A program made the position numbers and the translations under genes. A DNA stretch of 42,167 nucleotides from assembly GCA_947454235.1 (NCBI GenBank), contig CANGIY010000027.1, forward strand, positions 1-42,167, read 5' to 3'. The stretch is from Chitinophagaceae bacterium. Its GTDB lineage: Bacteria; Bacteroidota; Bacteroidia; Chitinophagales; Chitinophagaceae. Shown here piece after piece: positions 24,738-33,138 of the stretch. How positions within the stretch are numbered: position 1 is the stretch's first letter; the number at the start of each line of letters is the position of its first letter. Below the pieces are notes generated by a model. The model did not search any database. It was not told the origin of the DNA and saw only the letters and a list, made by a program, of their open reading frames with translations.

Positions 24738-25664
24738 ATGCTGCTCCGGCAATTTCCAAATCTGGCGGAAGTTCAAAAACTGGGTAATCCGCACCTCGAC
24801 CGCACAAAAAGGCCGTGGCGCAATGTTATCCTTAATTTTAAGTGCACCGAAGCTGAACGGAAAAATATTGAAAGCCCCTACTCCATTTTCGCCAATTTGA
24901 AAGGCACTAGTTACGTTGGAGTAAACGGCAAAGAACATCGGGTTGAAAGTGATTCTTTCTTACTTACCTTGCCAGGCGACCGTTACGACTTGTGCATTGA
25001 TGCAATTGAACCCACAGAATTATTCAATATTCATATCAATACCGACTTCTTGGAACAATGCGCAAATGGCTTTCTCATTTCCTCGAACGACTTAATACAT
25101 CACAATGAAAAAGCTAAAGTTTCATCACTCCTGCTCAACAACGGGCACCACCCAAAAACAATACAATTTAACCAATTGGTTGAATCAATATTGCGTTTTT
25201 CACCGGAGGAGAAAATAGAAACAGAACACATGTACACCAACATTGTTCGTTTTCTACTTTTTCAAAATACTGCTAATGCTGAAAAAGTTGCTCAATTACC
25301 TATGGTTAAATGGGCTGTAAGGAAAGAAATAGCCCAACGTCTGGAATCTGCCCGGGATTTTATGTACGACAATTATTCTACTACTTTTGAGATTGATGAA
25401 TTATGCAGAGAAATCGGACTTTCAAAGTTTCACTTTATTCGATTGTTTGAAGCGTATTTCGATTGCTCTCCGTACAAATACCTTGTTCGCATCAGGATGC
25501 AAAAAGCATGTGAGCTACTCAAAAACACCCACCTTCAGGTGAATGATATCGCTGGGTTGGTGGGGTTTGAGTTTGCCAATTCATTTATTAAAACATTCAA
25601 AAAGCAGTTTGGTTCAACACCCCAACAATATCGAAACGACAAAATGATGTGTGCCGGAAAATAG
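24738..25664 (+). CDS. AraC-family transcriptional regulator
   Basis: 308 residues. The C-terminal about 100 residues are a double helix-turn-helix AraC/XylS domain: FEIDELCREIGLSKFHFIRLF, then the linker and RMQKACELLKNTHLQVNDIA, GFEFANSFIKTFKKQFGSTP and QQYR. The N-terminal 200 residues look like a cupin-type sensing domain (VESDSFLLTLPGDRYDL). The effector is unknown. The start at 24738 is fixed by the promoter at 24712. The gene immediately downstream (25724) has its own promoter and may be a target, since regulators of this type often act on neighbours; that is inference. Confidence 0.9.
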   Translation: MLLRQFPNLAEVQKLGNPHLDRTKRPWRNVILNFKCTEAERKNIESPYSIFANLKGTSYVGVNGKEHRVESDSFLLTLPGDRYDLCIDAIEPTELFNIHINTDFLEQCANGFLISSNDLIHHNEKAKVSSLLLNNGHHPKTIQFNQLVESILRFSPEEKIETEHMYTNIVRFLLFQNTANAEKVAQLPMVKWAVRKEIAQRLESARDFMYDNYSTTFEIDELCREIGLSKFHFIRLFEAYFDCSPYKYLVRIRMQKACELLKNTHLQVNDIAGLVGFEFANSFIKTFKKQFGSTPQQYRNDKMMCAGK

Positions 25665-25698
25665 CAATTTTGGCTCATCGAATGGTTTGAAGTGCTGG

Positions 25699-25706
25699 TA
25701 GCTTTG
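25699..25706 (+). promoter_or_regulatory. Promoter -7 element TAGCTTTG
   Basis: Exact TAnnTTTG, 18 bp before the ATG of the membrane protein at 25724. Confidence 0.5.
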
Positions 25707-25723
25707 TACTAAATTTAATTTTT

Positions 25724-26407
25724 ATGATCGCGATTGGCTTTTATTTATTGACTGCGTTGTGTGTCGTTTTGGTGTCGCTGCTGCTAGCCAGCAGTGAAAA
25801 TAAACCTTTTGAAACCAAACGATTTGGAATTGCCCTTACAGTACAACTGGGTTGGCTTGCCTATATTTTCTTTATTTCAAACGCCGGACTCACTGCCGTT
25901 CCCGGCATACCACCTCGCATTGTTGAATTCCTGGTTGCACCTGCTTTAATTGGCATCATTTTGTTCAATACACTGAAGTCAACCAGTCATATAATTGTTC
26001 AAACACCACTCAAAAACATTGTTTTACTTCAGTCATTTAGAATTGTAGTAGAAATATTGTTGTTCCTAAGTGCGAAAGCATTGATTGTTCCAAAGGAAGT
26101 AACATTTGAAGGGAATAACTACGATATTGTTATAGGCATTACTGCACCAATAATTTCAATATTGATAGTGCAAAACAAGATTTCACCAATGCTGTTTAGA
26201 ATCTGGAACTTTGCCGGCCTCGCTACGCTTGCAATTGTTGTGACAACATTCATGGCTAAATTGTTTTTACCAACTTTCAAGTTGCCCAATGCCGACGCTA
26301 TGATTGCGCAATTTGGAAATGCACCCTTTACTTTTTTACCGGGCTACCTGATGCCACTAGCTGTAGGGCTCACCATTATGGCACTTAAAAAGTCTAAATC
26401 AATTTGA
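25724..26407 (+). CDS. Multi-pass membrane protein, unknown function
   Basis: A 227-residue protein with about six or seven hydrophobic segments, starting at the N-terminus (IGFYLLTALCVVLVSLLLA). Short basic loops (NKPFETKR, KKSKSI at the end) suggest an inner-membrane protein. I recognise no family. It follows the AraC-family gene on the same strand, so it may be under its control. Its last 9 bases overlap the convergent lipoprotein gene. Confidence 0.65.
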   Translation: MIAIGFYLLTALCVVLVSLLLASSENKPFETKRFGIALTVQLGWLAYIFFISNAGLTAVPGIPPRIVEFLVAPALIGIILFNTLKSTSHIIVQTPLKNIVLLQSFRIVVEILLFLSAKALIVPKEVTFEGNNYDIVIGITAPIISILIVQNKISPMLFRIWNFAGLATLAIVVTTFMAKLFLPTFKLPNADAMIAQFGNAPFTFLPGYLMPLAVGLTIMALKKSKSI

Positions 26408-26944
26408 TTTTTCGCCTATCATCTCCTTTAGGCGACGAACATCGTTGAGGCACACACGTTTCTCAAAATCAAACTTCTTATTGTCAGGATCCATGTTCTT
26501 ACCATCAGGCATTGTCCATTGAATCATTCTTTCATGGTAAAAATAGTAATGACTGACTGTCACCTTTGTTTTAGTAGGGTCATAGGCAACGGTATCACTA
26601 AGCTGCTTCGCTATTTCCGGGGTTATCGTTGTAGGGCGATTGAATTTGTACACTGTTTTTCTGATGTATTCAACATCTTCACCATCGAAAAAGAACTCAT
26701 CCATTTTACGCTCTGACGGCGTTTGTGACTCAACCACGGCAAACTTGAGCACTCCGCCCTTGAAATAGCCGGTCAATACATTTGTAAAACCGTCACGAGG
26801 TGAAACATTGATGGTTTTAGGCTGATAAGTAGTGAGTTCGCTTAATGTTTTTTTACAATCGGCTTGAATTGGCTTGATATCATCTTCGGAACAAGAAGCC
26901 AGAAACAGTACTGCGGAAAGCATTAAAACGGAAAGACTGCGCAT
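26399..26944 (-). CDS. Predicted lipoprotein, unknown function
   Basis: 181 residues from MRSLSVLMLSAVLFLASCSEDD, a lipoprotein signal with lipobox LASC (Cys at residue 18). The acidic SEDD after the Cys resembles the export signal of surface-exposed Bacteroidota lipoproteins. The mature part has no recognised domain. An upstream in-frame ATG at 26992 would add 16 residues that spoil the signal peptide and is rejected. Its 3' end overlaps the convergent membrane-protein gene by 9 bp. Confidence 0.7.
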   Translation of the reverse strand: MRSLSVLMLSAVLFLASCSEDDIKPIQADCKKTLSELTTYQPKTINVSPRDGFTNVLTGYFKGGVLKFAVVESQTPSERKMDEFFFDGEDVEYIRKTVYKFNRPTTITPEIAKQLSDTVAYDPTKTKVTVSHYYFYHERMIQWTMPDGKNMDPDNKKFDFEKRVCLNDVRRLKEMIGEKSN

Positions 26945-27080
26945 AAAAAAGGTTGTTGATGCGAAATTAATCATTACAAAGTTTCTAAGCACTTTCTATT
27001 TTCAATTCGTTTACGCCTCAACGCAATAAATCAAACTTTAATATAACGACAAATAACACAACAATAAATTGTCAATATCT

Positions 27081-27171
27081 AACGTTTAATTCATGAAAAA
27101 TACCGTTAGTGAAAAAAAACGACCGTTAGTGAAGTTTTTCAGGTACTATCGGTAGCCTGTTTTTACCTTGC
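27081..27171 (+). promoter_or_regulatory. Tandem half-site operator and promoter (copy 2)
   Basis: Half-sites ACCGTTAGTGAA start at 27102 and 27122 (20-bp pitch). A degenerate one (AACGTTTAA) is at 27081 and an inverted one (ACTATCGGT) at 27145-27153. The element TACCTTGC starts at 27164, 42 bp after the last direct half-site start, exactly as in the copy at 8518-8607. It points towards the terminator at 27303-27332. Confidence 0.6.
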
Positions 27172-27177
27172 GGAGGC

Positions 27178-27332
27178 ATTTGCAACCTTGGAATACGAGC
27201 TGTTTTGTGGTGAGCATAAAAGCAAGTGCATTTCGTGTTTTGAGCCTTTAATAAATGTCGACTTATTTATACCTCATCACAGAAAATAATACCCCACAAA
27301 AAAGCGGTTTCGATTGAAACCGCTTTTTTGAT
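27178..27332 (+). ncRNA. Candidate structured RNA (about 150 nt)
   Basis: A unit bounded by the promoter at 27164-27171 and the terminator at 27303-27332, with no gene in it. A long-range 9-bp stem can form between TGTGGTGAG (27206-27214) and CTCATCACA (27273-27281), with one G-U pair. Near-palindromic AATAAATGTCGACTTATT lies inside it. The only open frame is a 23-codon one from a TTG after GGAGG, unlikely but not excluded. No known RNA family is recognised. Confidence 0.35.
27297..27332. terminator. Bidirectional intrinsic terminator
   Basis: Stem AAGCGGTTTC/GAAACCGCTT with loop GATT, flanked by A6 on the left and T6 on the right. It can stop transcription from both sides: the candidate RNA on the plus strand and the small lipoprotein gene on the minus strand. 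Confidence 0.85.
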
Positions 27333-27398
27333 TGAAAACACATAATAAAATACCCATCGCATTGAAACACGATGGGGTATAAATATGGAGTAAAAAAC

Positions 27399-27542
27399 TT
27401 AGAATTTAACGTTCAGCTTTGGAAGTGAAAGATGGTTAGGGCAACCATAATTGTGTTGCGGTGTGCAACCTGAACTCACAAGCAGGTAAGCAACAAACAC
27501 AACAACAGGAATGAATTTCAAATTACTTTTCAGAGCTTTCAT
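27399..27542 (-). CDS. Small predicted lipoprotein
   Basis: 47 residues from MKALKSNLKFIPVVVFVAYLLVSSGC. The lipobox VSSGC is at residues 22-26, leaving a mature peptide of about 22 residues (CTPQHNYGCPNHLSLPKLNV...). It has a second Cys and no recognised family. An upstream in-frame start at 27587 would give an untypically long N-region and is rejected. Downstream lie an inverted repeat (27353-27378) and the bidirectional terminator. Very small lipoproteins of this kind are common in the phylum. Confidence 0.5.
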   Translation of the reverse strand: MKALKSNLKFIPVVVFVAYLLVSSGCTPQHNYGCPNHLSLPKLNVKF

Positions 27543-27680
27543 ACTATCAAATAAAGATTTTTCGCTTGTCGAAATATTTGATTGCAATACTACGAAATTG
27601 ATATTGGATAAAAAAATTACCGTTCCTATATAGTCATACTATTTATTAACAGCGTTATTTTGTGAACGATTGTAAAAGCT

Positions 27681-29033
27681 ATGCAGAACATCCATTTTAT
27701 TGCCATCGGAGGTGCCATCATGCACCAATTAGCTATCGCGCTGAAAAAACAAGGTTTTGTTGTTACAGGTAGCGATGATGAAATTAACGACCCTGCCAAA
27801 TCAAACCTAAAAGAGCATGGTCTTTTACCCGACCAATTTGGATGGTTCCCGGAGAAAATAAAGAGCAACCTCAATGCGATAGTGCTGGGTATGCATGCCC
27901 GTGCCGATAATCCCGAACTTTTAGCAGCACAAAAAGCTGGCATTCCTATTTATTCGTTCCCACAATATGTGTACGAGGTAAGTAAAAATAAAAAACGCAT
28001 CGTGATTGCCGGCAGCCATGGTAAAACTACCATCACATCAATGGTGATGCACATCATGAAAGCATGTGGCTATGATTTCGATTACCTCGTTGGTGCTAAA
28101 GTGCCGGGGTTTGAACAATCGGTACGATTGAGTGATGCGCCCTATATAATTTTAGAAGGCGATGAATACCCGGCATCGGTGGTAGAGAAAAGACCAAAAA
28201 TATTCTTCTACAAACCACACATCAGCATTCTCAGCGGTGTTGCGTGGGACCACATCAATGTATTCCCGACTTATGAAAACTATTTCTCTCAGTTCAAACA
28301 ATACCTTGAAGGGCTTGACGCTTTAACCAAACTCATTTACAACAGCGAAGACCCCGAAGTATGCCGTGTTGTGGCAGAATCAGGGCAAAACTTAATAACA
28401 CAACCCTACGCTACCCCAGCCTTTAAATATGCCGATGGGCAGCCGATTGTAGCACATGGTGGTAAAGATTATGCACTTTCTATTTTCGGTAGGCACAACG
28501 TGCAAAATGTACAGGCGGCCATTAAGGTGTGTAAAGAAATCGGTATTACTGAAACGCAGGCACTGGAAGCCATCGCTTCATTTACGGGTGCTGCACGCCG
28601 ACTGGAGAAAGTTTTTGAAACACCCCAACTTTCGGTATTCCGCGATTTCGCACATGCGCCAAGTAAACTCAAAGCAACCTTAAATGCAGTGCGTGAAGCC
28701 TACGCCAACCACTACCTCGTGGCTTGTTTTGAGTTGCACACATTCAGTAGCCTGACTGCTGAATTTTTAAGCGAATATGCGCATAGCATGGACAGCGCCG
28801 ATACTTCAATTGTTTACTACAGTAACCATACTCTGGAGCTTAAAAAGCTACCCCCACTTGCTCCAGAAACAGTTGTAGCCCATTTCCAACGGAATGACTT
28901 ACTGGCCATCAATAACAAGGAAGCATTGTACGAAAAAGTACATGCTCTTTCCAAAAACAACGGTAAGCCTGTATTTCTATTGCTGATGTCATCAGGCACA
29001 TTTGACGGTATTGACTGGAATACTTTGAAGTAA
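27681..29033 (+). CDS. mpl: UDP-N-acetylmuramate--L-alanyl-gamma-D-glutamyl-meso-diaminopimelate ligase
   Basis: Recycles cell-wall peptide by joining the tripeptide Ala-gamma-Glu-Dap to UDP-MurNAc in the cytoplasm, using ATP. It is 450 residues, typical for Mpl. The N-terminal Rossmann-like domain starts IHFIAIGGAIMHQLAIALKK with G-G-A-x-M replacing MurC's G-I-G-G-x-G-M. The central Mur ligase domain has the P-loop AGSHGKTTITSMV, the Mg-binding ILEGDEYPAS and the VAWDHINVFPTYENY block. The C-terminal domain has the FRDFAHAPSKLKATLNAVRE signature. The MHQLA and DEYPAS details fit Mpl rather than MurC. The gene appears monocistronic, with a terminator 52 bp after its stop. Confidence 0.94.
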   Translation: MQNIHFIAIGGAIMHQLAIALKKQGFVVTGSDDEINDPAKSNLKEHGLLPDQFGWFPEKIKSNLNAIVLGMHARADNPELLAAQKAGIPIYSFPQYVYEVSKNKKRIVIAGSHGKTTITSMVMHIMKACGYDFDYLVGAKVPGFEQSVRLSDAPYIILEGDEYPASVVEKRPKIFFYKPHISILSGVAWDHINVFPTYENYFSQFKQYLEGLDALTKLIYNSEDPEVCRVVAESGQNLITQPYATPAFKYADGQPIVAHGGKDYALSIFGRHNVQNVQAAIKVCKEIGITETQALEAIASFTGAARRLEKVFETPQLSVFRDFAHAPSKLKATLNAVREAYANHYLVACFELHTFSSLTAEFLSEYAHSMDSADTSIVYYSNHTLELKKLPPLAPETVVAHFQRNDLLAINNKEALYEKVHALSKNNGKPVFLLLMSSGTFDGIDWNTLK

Positions 29034-29085
29034 GATTTTTCGTCCACCTCTACCCCAGCACTTTTCCGCCAGCGGCAAAGGGTGC

Positions 29086-29114
29086 AAAGATGCCGGTGGC
29101 ATCTTTGATTTTTT
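29086..29114 (+). terminator. Intrinsic terminator of mpl
   Basis: Perfect stem AAAGATGCC/GGCATCTTT with a GGT loop, then GATTTTTT. A smaller hairpin CTTTTCCGCC/GCGGCAAAG lies just upstream (29061-29080). Confidence 0.82.
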
Positions 29115-29171
29115 GGTGCTTTTTGTCAGAATCAAAATTTACAGAATTATAGAATTTACTGGATAGGGGTT

Positions 29172-29282
29172 GTCTGAACTATGATTCCAATGATTTTTTG
29201 ATGGACTATGATTTTTTTGGGCTGAGCAAAATCAAGTACAATCATAATATTCATTAAATCATGATTAATCAAAGTTCAAGAC
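29172..29282. repeat. Imperfect 111-bp palindromic element
   Basis: Ends GTCTGAACT and AGTTCAAGAC are inverted repeats with one extra base. The interior keeps pairing through ATGATT and GATTTT blocks against AATCAT and AAAATC blocks. It is AT-rich and non-coding, in the 334-bp gap between mpl and the NHL gene. It resembles small palindromic interspersed elements I know from Bacteroidota genomes; no other copy is seen in the window. Confidence 0.6.
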
Positions 29283-29367
29283 AAGACGGGCAGCTTTTTA
29301 TATGGCATGAGAGGTGCACCCAGTCGAATAAAACATTAACTTCGTTCTATATCCTAAATATCACCCT

Positions 29368-30768
29368 ATGCGTTCTTTTCTATTTTCCTTCCTTTTTTTG
29401 TTGAGTGCGCTGGCTGCGCACGCTGTAGTTGACTCTTCTCGTATCATATCGACGATAGCGGGCGGCGACACGAGTGGCTTTTGGGGCGATGGCAGACCAG
29501 CTAATAGTGCTGGAATTTGGAGTCCAATGTCTATTGTGCGAGATAGGTTTCAAAATATATACTTTGTGGATTGTTATAATTTTCGAATCCGAAAAATTGA
29601 CACCAACAACGTTATATCTACCGTAGTTGGTGGTGGTTCGTTTGACATAGCAGGAGATACTATTGCAGCGACACTTGCCCGTATTCACGGTGTAGAAGGG
29701 CTTTGTGTAGATAAAACCGGGAATTTATATTATACGGATATATATAGTACTCGTTCTGAAGATGGTGTATTCAAAGTAACTCCGTCAGGTTGGGTTTGTA
29801 GAATTGCAGGGGGCCTTGGTTGGGGGTATAACGGCGATAGTATCCCCGCAAGATTGGCGAAATTAGACTATCCGTGCGGTATTGATGTTGATACACTTGG
29901 GAATATATATATATCAGAGCGTGCAGGGCATCGAATAAGGAGGATTGATACATCTTTAATGATTGCCACCATAGCAGGGAATGGTTCAAGGACTGCATTC
30001 AGAGATAGTGTGCTTGGTACAACAACAGGTGTTCGACCTTGGGGGCTTTGCGTAGGGCCAAAAAATGAGATCTATTTTTCTGATTCTGTTTTTATACGAA
30101 AGATTGATACAAATGGCTATGTAAGAACGATTGCAGGGAATGGAAATGTTGGGTGTTTTTTAGGAGCCATAAGTACGTCTGCCGCGACATTAGAAGCTGA
30201 ATCTAGTTTTTTTGGCTCAGGGGTCATTGCGCAAATGACGATGGATGATTCCGGTAGTATATGGGCGGCAAATGGAGGATGCAACCAAATTTTATGTTTG
30301 CGAAATAATGATACAATTCAAACAATACCTTCCAATGATACCCTTTGCTCCTTGGATTTAGGCGACGGTGGTGACTGCATGGTAGCTCATTTCTGTGAGC
30401 CTTATGGTGTCGTTCGATTGAAAAACGGCCATATATATATATCTGATTATACAAACAACCGCATAAGGTGTATCGGATGTAAATATGTGCCAAATGGAGT
30501 TTTAAAATTTGAAAGTTTGCCTGATTTTTCTTTAACAGTATCTCCAAATCCCGTACAAGGTAGTAATCTAACTTTTTCAATTGCTTCAAGTAGCCATGAT
30601 ATTTTTCCGTATCGGGTTACAGACTTAAGTGGTAGTACCTTGATTTCCGGAGACACCCAGACTAATTTACGCACAACGATACCTTTAATACTTCCTGATG
30701 GTGCCTATCTTTTAAATGTTGGTCTGCCTCCTTACAACAAAACAACTATGTTTTTAAAATTTAAATAA
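29368..30768 (+). CDS. NHL-repeat protein with type IX sorting domain
   Basis: 466 residues. The signal peptide MRSFLFSFLFLLSALAAHA is followed by about five NHL-type repeats, such as STIAGGDTSGFWGDGRPANSA, GLCVDKTGNLYYTD and GIDVDTLGNIYISERAGHRI. These are more degenerate than in the protein at 12516. The C-terminal about 75 residues form a type IX sorting domain (LTVSPNPVQGSNLTFSI ... VTDLSGSTLISG ... LPDGAYLLNVG ... MFLKFK). It is predicted to be secreted or surface-attached; the ligand is unknown. The first 65 bp around its start are almost identical to those of the gene at 42007, although the mature proteins differ. Confidence 0.88.
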   Translation: MRSFLFSFLFLLSALAAHAVVDSSRIISTIAGGDTSGFWGDGRPANSAGIWSPMSIVRDRFQNIYFVDCYNFRIRKIDTNNVISTVVGGGSFDIAGDTIAATLARIHGVEGLCVDKTGNLYYTDIYSTRSEDGVFKVTPSGWVCRIAGGLGWGYNGDSIPARLAKLDYPCGIDVDTLGNIYISERAGHRIRRIDTSLMIATIAGNGSRTAFRDSVLGTTTGVRPWGLCVGPKNEIYFSDSVFIRKIDTNGYVRTIAGNGNVGCFLGAISTSAATLEAESSFFGSGVIAQMTMDDSGSIWAANGGCNQILCLRNNDTIQTIPSNDTLCSLDLGDGGDCMVAHFCEPYGVVRLKNGHIYISDYTNNRIRCIGCKYVPNGVLKFESLPDFSLTVSPNPVQGSNLTFSIASSSHDIFPYRVTDLSGSTLISGDTQTNLRTTIPLILPDGAYLLNVGLPPYNKTTMFLKFK

Positions 30769-30774
30769 ATATTT

Positions 30775-30888
30775 ATGAAAAAATTAGCTCACTTTAAACA
30801 AACAACCAACCGGAAGAACAAAAGACTTAGCAGGCGTAGAAGAACTTTTGCCGCTAAAAAAAGCAGAATAATATTTGATAACATTTAA
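30775..30888 (+). CDS. Very small basic ORF
   Basis: 37 codons from the ATG 7 bp after the NHL gene's stop, beginning MKKLAHFKQTTNRKNKRLSRR. It is strongly basic, with a ribosomal- or histone-like composition. No family is recognised and no ribosome-binding site is seen. It could be cotranscribed with the NHL gene or be chance. Confidence 0.25.
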   Translation: MKKLAHFKQTTNRKNKRLSRRRRTFAAKKSRIIFDNI

Positions 30889-30943
30889 ACAGCCAAATCA
30901 AAAACTTGCTCGTTGAACCAAAAAAATCCCGAGTCAGAATACA

Positions 30944-31301
30944 ATGAACGAGAAAGATATAAAAGTAATCGGAAACTCCATCGTGCTTCCCAATGGCAGG
31001 TCGCAGGTATTCCCCTATTCAGTCTGGGAATTTAAAGTACATCGGGATATGATTTTTGTGCTTTTGGACTATCCATTGAAAACGGTGTTAAATGAAAATG
31101 TCTACGCACTAAACGACCAAGGTGATTTAGTATGGCAGATAAAAATGGATCAATACCCCCGATGGTAACCAAAATTGTTTTTTTACTGGACTTAAAATAG
31201 AACCCAAAACAGGAAACCTGTTGTTATATAACTGGACGGGCTTTTTATATACTGTCGTCCCCGAAACAGGCGAGATACTTGATAGAATATTCACGAAATA
31301 A
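30944..31301 (+). pseudogene. Frameshifted small gene, unknown function
   Basis: The first frame gives 74 residues (MNEKDIKVIGNSIVLPNGRS to QYPRW-stop). Dropping one C from the CCCCC run at 31156-31160 gives a smooth continuation: DQYPDGNQNCFFTGLKIEP, then KTGNLLLYNWTGFLYTVVPE and TGEILDRIFTK-stop. The total is about 118 residues. The second half has clear protein character, matching the first in style (beta-rich, aromatic), so this is one gene broken by a one-base insertion, a sequencing error, or, less likely, a programmed shift. No family is recognised. Confidence 0.7.
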
Positions 31302-31449
31302 CATCTCGACCAAGCATGGGACGCAACCTCTTCAAATGAAATAAATCCCTATTTCTCGTCGTAAAAAAACAGATTCGCTACACTGTTTTACATTCCCTAT
31401 GTCCATTATTTTGAGTAGGTTTGCTGAGATTTTAATTAGGTAGATTTCC

Positions 31450-32988
31450 ATGGATAAAGTAGCTATACTGAAGCATAAAACCGAAGAAGCCAAACTGGGT
31501 GGCGGACAAAAAAGAATTGATTCGCAACATAAAAAAGGCAAGCTGACAGCGCGTGAGCGTTTACAGCTTTTGCTTGATGAAGGCTCTTTTGAAGAAATTG
31601 GAATGATGGTGACCCACAGGAGCCGTGATTTCGATATGGAAAAAGAAGTCTACCTTGGCGATGGTGTTGTTACTGGTTATGGTACTATCAATGGCCGCCT
31701 GGTATATGTATTCTCTCAAGACTTTACCGTATTTGGTGGTAGTCTTTCTGAAACTCATGCCGAAAAAATTGTAAAAATCATGGACCTCGCCATGAAAAAC
31801 GGTGCTCCGCTCATTGGCTTAAATGACAGTGGTGGTGCTCGTATTCAGGAAGGCGTAGTCTCGCTGGGTGGATATGCTGATATTTTCTACAGAAATGTTC
31901 AGGCATCAGGCGTTATCCCTCAAATCTCTGCTATCATGGGCCCTTGCGCCGGTGGTGCGGTTTACAGCCCTGCAATTACCGATTTCATTCTGATGGTGGA
32001 AAACACATCATACATGTTTGTAACCGGTCCTAACGTAGTAAAAACCGTTACCCACGAAAACGTTACCAGCGAAGAACTGGGTGGTGCGATGACACATGCG
32101 TCAAAATCGGGTGTGACGCATTTTGCCTGTGCCAACGAACTTGAGTGTATTGAAAACATCAAACGCCTGTTGTCTTACATGCCACAAAACTGTGAAGATG
32201 ATGCTCCAGTATACGATTACGAAATGGGCGATGAGTCGAGGGCTGAACTGGATAGCATTATCCCTGCCAACCCTAACCAACCTTATGACATGAAAGAAGT
32301 AATAGACCATGTGGTTGATTCAGGTTCTTTCACTGAGGTACATAAAGACTTTGCAGAAAATATCATCGTAGGCTTCGCGCGCATTGCGGGCAGAAGCATT
32401 GGTATAGTTGCCAATCAACCAGCCTTCCTTGCAGGTGTATTAGATATAAATTCAAGCCGCAAAGGTGGTCGCTTCGTTCGTTTCTGCGATGCATTCAATA
32501 TTCCATTGCTTGTATTGGTTGATGTACCTGGTTTCTTGCCGGGCACCGACCAAGAGTGGCATGGCATTATTATCAATGGAGCAAAATTGCTTTATGCATT
32601 GAGCGAGGCGACTGTTCCTAAAATCACAGTAATTACTCGCAAAGCTTACGGTGGTGCATACGATGTAATGAACTCAAAACACATTGGTGCCGACCTCAAC
32701 TTTGCATGGCCGAGTGCTGAAATTGCTGTAATGGGCGCTAAGGGTGCGACAGAAATCATCTTCAAAAAAGAAATTTCAGAAGCTGCTGACCAGTATTCTA
32801 AAATCGCTGAAAAAGAAGCAGAGTACATTGACAAATTTGCCAACCCATATGGTGCAGCAGGTCGTGGTTTTATTGACGAGGTAATAATGCCTGCCGATAC
32901 CCGCAAGAAACTCATTAAAGGTTTTAAAATGCTCGAAAATAAAGTAGCCTCAATGCCGAAAAGGAAACACGGAAATATTCCGTTGTAA
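31450..32988 (+). CDS. Acyl-CoA carboxylase beta (carboxyltransferase) subunit
   Basis: 512 residues, the usual size of PccB/MmdA. It transfers CO2 between carboxybiotin and an acyl-CoA, most often propionyl-CoA/methylmalonyl-CoA in this family. The N-terminal half has [55 protein letters not shown] and the oxyanion block [12 protein letters not shown]. The C-terminal half has [18 protein letters not shown] and [15 protein letters not shown]. No biotin carboxylase or biotin carrier gene is next to it, so its partners lie outside the window or elsewhere. Substrate choice (propionyl versus other acyl) is inferred from the family. Confidence 0.93.
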   Translation: MDKVAILKHKTEEAKLGGGQKRIDSQHKKGKLTARERLQLLLDEGSFEEIGMMVTHRSRDFDMEKEVYLGDGVVTGYGTINGRLVYVFSQDFTVFGGSLSETHAEKIVKIMDLAMKNGAPLIGLNDSGGARIQEGVVSLGGYADIFYRNVQASGVIPQISAIMGPCAGGAVYSPAITDFILMVENTSYMFVTGPNVVKTVTHENVTSEELGGAMTHASKSGVTHFACANELECIENIKRLLSYMPQNCEDDAPVYDYEMGDESRAELDSIIPANPNQPYDMKEVIDHVVDSGSFTEVHKDFAENIIVGFARIAGRSIGIVANQPAFLAGVLDINSSRKGGRFVRFCDAFNIPLLVLVDVPGFLPGTDQEWHGIIINGAKLLYALSEATVPKITVITRKAYGGAYDVMNSKHIGADLNFAWPSAEIAVMGAKGATEIIFKKEISEAADQYSKIAEKEAEYIDKFANPYGAAGRGFIDEVIMPADTRKKLIKGFKMLENKVASMPKRKHGNIPL

Positions 32989-33010
32989 AAAATACGATTC
33001 AACTTCTTTG

Positions 33011-33042
33011 AAAATCCGCTCTTGAAAAGGGGCGGATTTTTT
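33011..33042 (+). terminator. Intrinsic terminator of the carboxylase gene
   Basis: Stem AAAATCCGC/GCGGATTTT with T6 tail, 23 bp after the stop codon. Confidence 0.8.
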
Positions 33043-33082
33043 GTTGCTAGTAAGTTGGTAACGGCGGCAATAGAACCCCCCC

Positions 33083-33119
33083 AAAAAATAGCCGATGTTT
33101 TCGAAGACATCGGCTATTT
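33083..33119 (-). terminator. Intrinsic terminator of infB
   Basis: Perfect 13-bp stem AAATAGCCGATGT/ACATCGGCTATTT, followed on the minus strand by a T-rich run. It lies 20 bp after the infB stop and closes the rimP-nusA-infB operon. Confidence 0.88.
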
Positions 33120-33138
33120 CAATTCAGTATTTTAATTT

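Noticed and set aside
27616-27660. Further ACCGTT-type half-site upstream of mpl
   Set aside because: A single ACCGTTCCT without a partner at 20 bp and without the TAmCTTGC element; treated as chance.
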